From Natronoarchaeum philippinense (GTDB taxonomy: Archaea; Halobacteriota; Halobacteria; Halobacteriales; Natronoarchaeaceae), in assembly GCF_900215575.1 (NCBI RefSeq), contig NZ_OBEJ01000002.1:496001-560000 (forward strand): a stretch of 64,000 nucleotides of DNA, given 5' to 3'. A program made the position numbers and the translations under genes. Positions 59,438 to 64,000 of this stretch are shown here, piece by piece. The notes beneath the pieces were generated by a model, which did no database searches, was not told the DNA's origin, and saw only the letters and a list, made by a program, of their open reading frames with translations. Each line of letters opens with the position of its first letter. Position 1 is the first letter of the stretch.

Positions 59438-60192
59438 AGCGCGTTCCTGAGCCGGGCGACGATCCCCTGCTCGTCGACGTCCTCGATCGGGTCAGCGTCA
59501 CGCTCGTCGCTGTGGTGGTTCTCTGGTTGGTCGGGCCGAGTGGTGTGGTCGTCGCCTCGGGTGACGCCGCAGTGAGGACAGTGGCGACGGGTATCGGCGG
59601 ATCGGGGGGTAGCAGTCTGCGACCCGGCGGGCTGACGTTGCTGTCGAGGCTGCCTCGGAGCGTTTCGTGTTCGGTGGTCGGTCGCGTGCTCTGTTGCAGC
59701 CCCGTCGCCTCTCGTGGGCGGTCGCCGGCGATCACCGGGCCGGTCGGTGCCGCGTGGGGAGGGATCGGGGCTCGGAGTGGCGTCGTCGCGGCCGATGTCC
59801 GAGGTATCACCACCGCGATCAGCGTCTGGGCGGGAACCATCGCTCTCGGCGTCTTGCGACGGCTTCGGCATCTCGACGCCGCCGTCTTGCAGTCTCTTCT
59901 CGACGGCGTCGAGGCGCTCCCTGATGTCGTCGAGCCCGTCTTCGGCATCGTCGACGGCCGCCAGCGCAGCGTCGGCTCGTGCCGCGAGATCGTCGTCAGT
60001 CGAGCGCACTTCGCCGACGTAGCCCCGAACCGCTTGCAGTCCGGCTTCGATCTCTGCCGTCGTCGATTCGAGGTCGTCGACGCGCTCGGTCAGTTCGCCC
60101 GTCGGATCGACGAGATCAGCGTCGGCGTCACCGTCGGCGACAGCACGCTCGACAGCTCTGAGTCGCTCGTCTACCGCGTCGATGTCGGTCAC
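59434..60192 (-). CDS. DUF7310-like coiled-coil protein with a C-terminal zinc pair
   Basis: 252 aa with a GTG start at 60192. Residues 5-100 are a heptad-rich coiled coil (RLRAVERAVADGDADADL ... LTERVDDLESTTAEIEAGLQ ... LDDIRERLDAVEKRLQDG). A long polar, Pro/Arg/Asp-rich linker follows, then one pair CPHCG and an acidic end (DEQGIVARLRNAL). Resembles DUF7310. Promoter copy 3 (CTTATGTCGGA) lies exactly 20 nt before the start. It begins the pilus-like cluster and may form a scaffold with the ATPase. Confidence 0.75.
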   Translation of the reverse strand: MTDIDAVDERLRAVERAVADGDADADLVDPTGELTERVDDLESTTAEIEAGLQAVRGYVGEVRSTDDDLAARADAALAAVDDAEDGLDDIRERLDAVEKRLQDGGVEMPKPSQDAESDGSRPDADRGGDTSDIGRDDATPSPDPSPRGTDRPGDRRRPPTRGDGAATEHATDHRTRNAPRQPRQQRQPAGSQTATPRSADTRRHCPHCGVTRGDDHTTRPDQPENHHSDERDADPIEDVDEQGIVARLRNAL

Positions 60193-60212
60193 GGTCCGGG
60201 GTCGCCGCCCGA

Positions 60213-60223
60213 TCCGACATAAG
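60213..60223 (-). promoter_or_regulatory. Shared promoter element, copy 3 (before the coiled-coil gene)
   Basis: CTTATGTCGGA on the minus strand, then 20 nt (TCGGGCGGCGACCCCGGACC) to GTG 60192. Eight of 11 bases match copies 1 and 2 and the spacing is the same; the tail agrees with copy 1 at 16 of 20 positions. Confidence 0.65.
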
Positions 60224-60270
60224 GGTGTGGTAGCACAAGGTTCATGGCCGCCGCCCGAATTGGCAACTGT

Positions 60271-61350
60271 ATGAAAGTCGCCCTCGTCGGCGTCGGACAG
60301 GCTGGTGGCAAGGTGACCGAAGCCATCGCCGCGTTCGACGACCAGATGGACTTCGGCGCGGTGCGTGGCGCCCTCGCGGTCAACAGCGCACAGGCGGACC
60401 TCCGATCGCTTTCGCTGGATACCGTGCTCGTCGGGCAGGACCGGGTGAACGGACACGGCGTCGGAGGCGACAACGAACTCGGCGCCGAAGTGATGCAGGC
60501 AGACGCGAATCAGGTGATGAGTTCGCTCGACGGCCGAATCACCGCCGAGGCCGAAGCGATCGTCGTCGTTGCGGGGCTCGGCGGCGGCACCGGCAGCGGC
60601 GGCGCGCCCGTGCTCGCCCGCGAACTCTCGAAGGTCTACAGCGTCCCCGTCTACGCGCTCGGCATCCTGCCGGGCCGCGACGAGGGCTCGCTGTATCAGG
60701 CCAACGCCGGGCGCTCGCTGAAGACGCTGACGCGGGAAGCCGACGCGACCCTACTGATCGACAACGACGCGTGGCACGACGCCGGCGAGAGCGTCGAGGG
60801 CGCGTTCGATGCGATCAATCAGGAAATCGCCCGTCGGGTCGGGCTGTTGCTGGCCTCCGGCGAGGCCGTCGAAGGCGTCGGCGAGAGCGTCGTCGACTCC
60901 AGCGAAGTGATCAACACGCTGCGCGACGGCGGCGTCGCCGCGCTGGGCTACGCCAGCGCCGCCGCCAGCGACGACAGCGCCGACAACATCAACACGGTCA
61001 CGAGCACCGCTCGGAAGGCGCTCTTTACCGGCACCAGCCTGCCCGACGCGACGACGGCCGACGCAGCCTTGCTGGTCGTCGCCGGCAAGCCCGAGGCCAT
61101 CCCGCGCAAGGGCGTCGAGCGCGCTCGCCGGATGGTCGAGGACGAAACCGGCAGTCTGCAGGTCCGAGGCGGGGACTTCCCGCTGCAGTCCGACCAACTG
61201 GCCGCGCTGGTGCTGCTCGGCGGCGTCGAGCGCTCCGACCGGATCGACGAGTTCATGCAGCGCGCGCGGGAGGCCCAGAAGGCTGAAAACGAACCCGAGC
61301 GCGACCCGACCGAACAGTTCCAGAACGACGAACTCGACGGCCTGTTTTAG
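60271..61350 (+). CDS. CetZ-family tubulin/FtsZ-like protein
   Basis: 359 aa from ATG 60271 (MKVALVGVGQAGGK); an in-frame ATG at 60244 would add nine residues. The GTP phosphate loop is GGGTGSGG (104-111), with ALAVNSAQADL, GHGVGGDNELG and LIDNDAWHDAGESVEGAFDAINQEI, closely matching archaeal CetZ. An acidic tail ends the protein. CetZ proteins control cell shape and motility in haloarchaea. The gene is divergent from the pilus-like cluster, starts 78 nt apart. Confidence 0.93.
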   Translation: MKVALVGVGQAGGKVTEAIAAFDDQMDFGAVRGALAVNSAQADLRSLSLDTVLVGQDRVNGHGVGGDNELGAEVMQADANQVMSSLDGRITAEAEAIVVVAGLGGGTGSGGAPVLARELSKVYSVPVYALGILPGRDEGSLYQANAGRSLKTLTREADATLLIDNDAWHDAGESVEGAFDAINQEIARRVGLLLASGEAVEGVGESVVDSSEVINTLRDGGVAALGYASAAASDDSADNINTVTSTARKALFTGTSLPDATTADAALLVVAGKPEAIPRKGVERARRMVEDETGSLQVRGGDFPLQSDQLAALVLLGGVERSDRIDEFMQRAREAQKAENEPERDPTEQFQNDELDGLF

Positions 61351-61451
61351 CGGTCAGTCCCCCGATTTCGTTTGTGCCCCTCGACGCGGTGGCTTCGGCG
61401 CCGAGCGACGCCGCTGGTCGACCGCTTGCGGGATGAAAAAGACAGCGTCGC

Positions 61452-62792
61452 CTACAGCAGCGTCGCGCCGTCGAAGTCAGCGCGACCGTACTCGATGTCG
61501 AGCAGGTCGAGCAGCGTCGGCGTGATGTCGAACAGGTCGGCACCTTTGACCGTCGCCTCGGGATCGTCGATGAACAGGCAGGCGTTGTCGAAGCTGTGCA
61601 TTCCGTTGCGCGGGCCCTTGCCGAACACGTCCTCGTGGCCCTTGAAGCCGGCCTTGAGGTCGTAGCCGTGGTTCGGGATCACGACCAGATCGGGCGCGAT
61701 GTCGTCGTGGTCGCCGCGGAAGGCGTCTTCTTTCTCGACGACGCGGTCGGCCACCGGTCCGTGGGGGCCTTCGAGCGCTTCGAGTTCCTCCTTGAGTTCC
61801 TGTCGGACCTCTTCGTAGTCTTCCTCGGGGACGCTCCCGCGGGGCTCGCGGCCCTCCAGATTGATGTAGAAGCGACCGGGAATCAGCGAGTACGCCGTCG
61901 TGTCGTCGGAGATGTCGCCCAGTTCCTCGTGATCGTCGTCCTCGAAGTCGAGCCAGCCGTTCTCTTCGAGCCACGCGTTGCAGTGGACCTCGTGTTCGAG
62001 CGTCGTGAAGCCGTGGTCGGAGGCGACGACCATCGTCACGTCTTCGGGAAGTTGCTCGCGCAGTTGGCCGAGATAGTCGTCGAGTTTGCGGTAGAACTCG
62101 AGGAACTCCTCTTTGTACTCGCCGTCTTTCTCGTAGTGCTCGAACAGGAAGTGGTTGACACGATCGGTCGTCATGAAGACGCCGAAAAACAGATCCCAGT
62201 CGTCCTGCTCGACGTAGTTCGAGAACGCCTCGTACCGGGCGTCGAGCGTCTTGTGGGCGTTCTCGATGAACGCGGACTTGTCGTCGTCGTGGCCGAGCTT
62301 GGCGTTGGCGTCGATCTTGTAATCGATGCCGTCCAGATACTCGGCCAGCTCGTCGGGGTAGGCGGCCTTGTCGATACCCGGCGAGAGGAACCCAGAGACC
62401 ATCCGCTGGACGTTTCGCTGTGGCGGGAACGTGACGGGGACGTTCATCACGGTGGCGTCGCGGCCCTCCTCTTGGGCGATGTCCCAGACGCGGTCGGCCT
62501 GCACGTCCCGACCCATCGGAACGTAGGTGTCGTAGGAGCCGACTTCGCGGTCCTGAAAGCCGTAGACGCCCGTCTCGCCGGGATTCTTCCCGGTCGTCAG
62601 GCCCGGCCAGCAGGCGGAGGATTCGGGCGGGACGATGCTGTCTATCGGACCGGCGGCGCCGTCCTCGGCCAGCGCCGCCAGATTCTCGAACTCGTCGAAG
62701 TGGTCCGCGAGCAGGCTATACGGTACGCCGTCGATGCCGAAAAAGGCGACACGCGGGGCGTCGTCGCCGCGCAACCGATCGAAGAGACCCAT
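61452..62792 (-). CDS. Type I phosphodiesterase/nucleotide pyrophosphatase-family protein
   Basis: 446 aa from ATG 62792. Alkaline-phosphatase superfamily: RVAFFGIDGVPYSLL holds the first metal Asp, SSACWPGLTTGKNPG the Ser/Thr nucleophile region, then FMTTDRVNHFLFEH and VVASDHGFTTLEHEVH with Asp-His pairs, and GMHSFDNACLF with the last His. The metal-binding set is therefore complete. It may hydrolyse phosphodiesters or sugar-phosphate linkages; the substrate is unknown. Not obviously exported, as no signal peptide is seen. Confidence 0.88.
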   Translation of the reverse strand: MGLFDRLRGDDAPRVAFFGIDGVPYSLLADHFDEFENLAALAEDGAAGPIDSIVPPESSACWPGLTTGKNPGETGVYGFQDREVGSYDTYVPMGRDVQADRVWDIAQEEGRDATVMNVPVTFPPQRNVQRMVSGFLSPGIDKAAYPDELAEYLDGIDYKIDANAKLGHDDDKSAFIENAHKTLDARYEAFSNYVEQDDWDLFFGVFMTTDRVNHFLFEHYEKDGEYKEEFLEFYRKLDDYLGQLREQLPEDVTMVVASDHGFTTLEHEVHCNAWLEENGWLDFEDDDHEELGDISDDTTAYSLIPGRFYINLEGREPRGSVPEEDYEEVRQELKEELEALEGPHGPVADRVVEKEDAFRGDHDDIAPDLVVIPNHGYDLKAGFKGHEDVFGKGPRNGMHSFDNACLFIDDPEATVKGADLFDITPTLLDLLDIEYGRADFDGATLL

Positions 62793-62930
62793 GTTGCCCC
62801 CTTGAGTGGACTGATACAAGAAGGTTCTTTTCGGGTGCGAGAACGGCCGCTCGTCGCCGATCGCGTCAATGCTTGCAGGAGTCGAGCCGTCGCGGCGTCG
62901 AGACGCCGCCGCGCACGCTCTCCGGACGGG

Positions 62931-63065
62931 TCACTCCTCGTCGCGGTCCTCGGCGTCCGGCGTCGTCTCCGAATCGAAGTTGACCGGAACGACGGTCGGA
63001 TGAGCGATGCCGACGCTGGGCCCGTCTTCGCGGCGATCGTCCGAGGGCGGTGTTCTCGTAGCCAT
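62931..63065 (-). CDS. Possible 44-aa small acidic protein
   Basis: ATG 63065 opens a 44-codon frame (MATRTPPSDDRREDGPSVGI, ending in DAEDRDEE). Composition is like other haloarchaeal proteins and the codon third positions are GC-rich, but there is no domain and homology cannot be judged. A spurious frame remains possible. Confidence 0.35.
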   Translation of the reverse strand: MATRTPPSDDRREDGPSVGIAHPTVVPVNFDSETTPDAEDRDEE

Positions 63066-63273
63066 CACGGCTGGACGTAGGAGTGGGACGCCCAAAAGAT
63101 TACCCATGCTCATAACACATGACCGGATCGGCGCAGTATTCCTCCGGTGCATGTGGGCGACGCCGAAACCGCGCGACGCCGCCGTGGAGACGCCAGTGTT
63201 GGCTGTCGGGGCGATCTGGCGACCGGCCAGCGGCGTCACGACGGCGCTGAAAAAACGAAGTTCGAACGACGGC
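63066..63273. other. Spacer before the pyrophosphatase gene end
   Basis: 208 bp with no gene recognised. An AAAAAA run at 63250-63255 near the pyrophosphatase stop (read leftward as a T-run) may be its terminator. Confidence 0.35.
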
Positions 63274-63819
63274 TCAGTTGCGCGGGCTGTCGAAGTTCTC
63301 GTCGTAGAGGTCCATCGCGTGTTCGATGGCGTCCTTCGCGGCGTCTTTGTCCTCCCAGCCGAGCGTCTCGACTTCCTTGCCCGCTTCGAGGTTCTTGTAG
63401 GTCTCGAAGAACTCCTCGATCTCGTCGAGCTGCTGGTCCGAGAGGTCTTCGAGGCCCTCGACGTGGTCGTAGCGGGGGTCCTCAGTGGGGACGGCGATGA
63501 CCTTGTCGTCTTGCTCGCCGTCGTCGTCCATCTTCATCAGTGCGACCGGACGGGCCTCGATCACGCAGCCGGGGAACGTCTGGTCCTCGACGAGCACGAG
63601 CACGTCGAAGGGGTCCTCGTCGTCGTAGTACGACCGCGGGATGAACCCGTAGTCCGAAGGGTAGTGAACGTTCGAGTGGAGCACGCGGTCGAGCACGACG
63701 CCGGGCACGTCCTTGTCGTACTCGTACTTGTTGCGCTCGCCTTTGAGACACTCGACGACTGCGTAGATCTCTTCGGGCGGGTTCGGTCCCGTCTCCAGAT
63801 CTTCCCAGAGGTTCGTCAT
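63274..63819 (-). CDS. ppa: Inorganic pyrophosphatase (family I)
   Basis: 181 aa from ATG 63819. Family I signatures: VVECLKGERNKYEYDKD with active-site Glu and Lys, HYPSDYGFIPRSYYDDEDPFDVLVL with the Asp-x4-Asp-x-Asp-like metal set (DDEDPFDVLV), and VEDQTFPGCVIEARPVAL. It hydrolyses pyrophosphate with Mg2+. CTTTTTGG about 27 nt upstream on the minus strand suits a leaderless transcript. Confidence 0.96.
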   Translation of the reverse strand: MTNLWEDLETGPNPPEEIYAVVECLKGERNKYEYDKDVPGVVLDRVLHSNVHYPSDYGFIPRSYYDDEDPFDVLVLVEDQTFPGCVIEARPVALMKMDDDGEQDDKVIAVPTEDPRYDHVEGLEDLSDQQLDEIEEFFETYKNLEAGKEVETLGWEDKDAAKDAIEHAMDLYDENFDSPRN

Positions 63820-64000
63820 TGCAGGTACGGATCGTCGAGGCGGCCAAAAAGCATTTTCGGCATTGCCCCGAGCATCAATACGGACAAAAACGGCCACGAA
63901 ACGACGGTGTCGGCCGGACGCGAGTTGCGAACGGCCGTCCCGTTCCAGTGGCTACTGACCCGCATATTACGAATTGATATCGAAGAATAGTTACGAAGTG
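63820..64000. other. Window end, control region of ppa
   Basis: 181 bp. Carries the ppa promoter on the minus strand; nothing else recognised. An open frame that runs to the edge (ending near 63990) has no family similarity. Confidence 0.3.

Noticed and set aside
59161-60222. 353-codon frame antisense to the coiled-coil and small anchored-protein genes
   Set aside because: No domain; composition biased. The minus-strand genes have promoters, coupled starts and coiled-coil or signal features.
1-64000. Mobile element, prophage or defence island
   Set aside because: No transposase, integrase, restriction, toxin-antitoxin or phage genes were recognised, and codon use is even throughout.

Overview
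The window is chromosomal DNA from a halophilic archaeon (class Halobacteria). The evidence is consistent: high GC, strongly acidic proteins, many starts placed about 25 nt after a TATA-like box (leaderless genes), and haloarchaeal families such as CetZ, HalX response regulators, archaeal NAC, TFS, a DnaJ-[2Fe-2S] ferredoxin fusion and tiny zinc-ribbon proteins. I cannot fix the genus. I see no rRNA, tRNA, CRISPR array, insertion sequence or integrase; this looks like vertically inherited backbone.

Layout. 1-8 kb: the end of a PUA-like (NOP2/Sun-type) RNA-modification protein, a 49-aa zinc microprotein, an aldo/keto reductase, a UspA protein, then a leftward run with Bax1 nuclease, HalX response regulator, alpha/beta hydrolase, DnaJ-ferredoxin and XPB helicase. 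7.7-11 kb: grpE and dnaK. 11-20 kb: nucleoside deaminase, ZIP metal transporter behind a DtxR-like palindrome, a flavin reductase, korAB (2-oxoacid:ferredoxin oxidoreductase), a 7TM histidine kinase, nac-trmI and small proteins. 20-25 kb: transcription factor S, several haloarchaeal DUF proteins, a PUA protein, a NYN nuclease and HtpX. 25-31 kb: a tight dapA-dapB-dapD-lysA-dapF-dapE operon, giving most of the succinylase diaminopimelate route to lysine. 31-36 kb: Tat lipoproteins, an ABC-2 exporter pair and an acetyltransferase. 36-39 kb: divergent purB and a purN/AICAR-transformylase fusion, followed by an array of nested palindromes. 39-50 kb: UspA, Nudix, GT81-like glycosyltransferase, MFS, a 56-aa zinc finger, aldo/keto reductase, PiT phosphate transporter, DHH phosphoesterase and an epimerase.

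50-60 kb holds the most interesting block: eight leftward genes for a type IV pilus/Tad-like machine (coiled-coil protein, small membrane-anchored protein, secretion ATPase, TadC-like membrane platform, and four proteins with one N-terminal membrane helix, the last 1049 aa). Its three likely transcription units share an almost identical promoter placed exactly 20 nt before each start codon. A cetZ tubulin gene is divergent from it. The window ends with a type I phosphodiesterase and inorganic pyrophosphatase.

Four themes run through the findings: the pilus-like cluster and its shared promoter; a dispersed hairpin family with variable 8-10-bp stems and a conserved 11-nt loop; GC-rich palindromes inside coding genes; and palindromic operator candidates in front of the ZIP, dap and pur genes.
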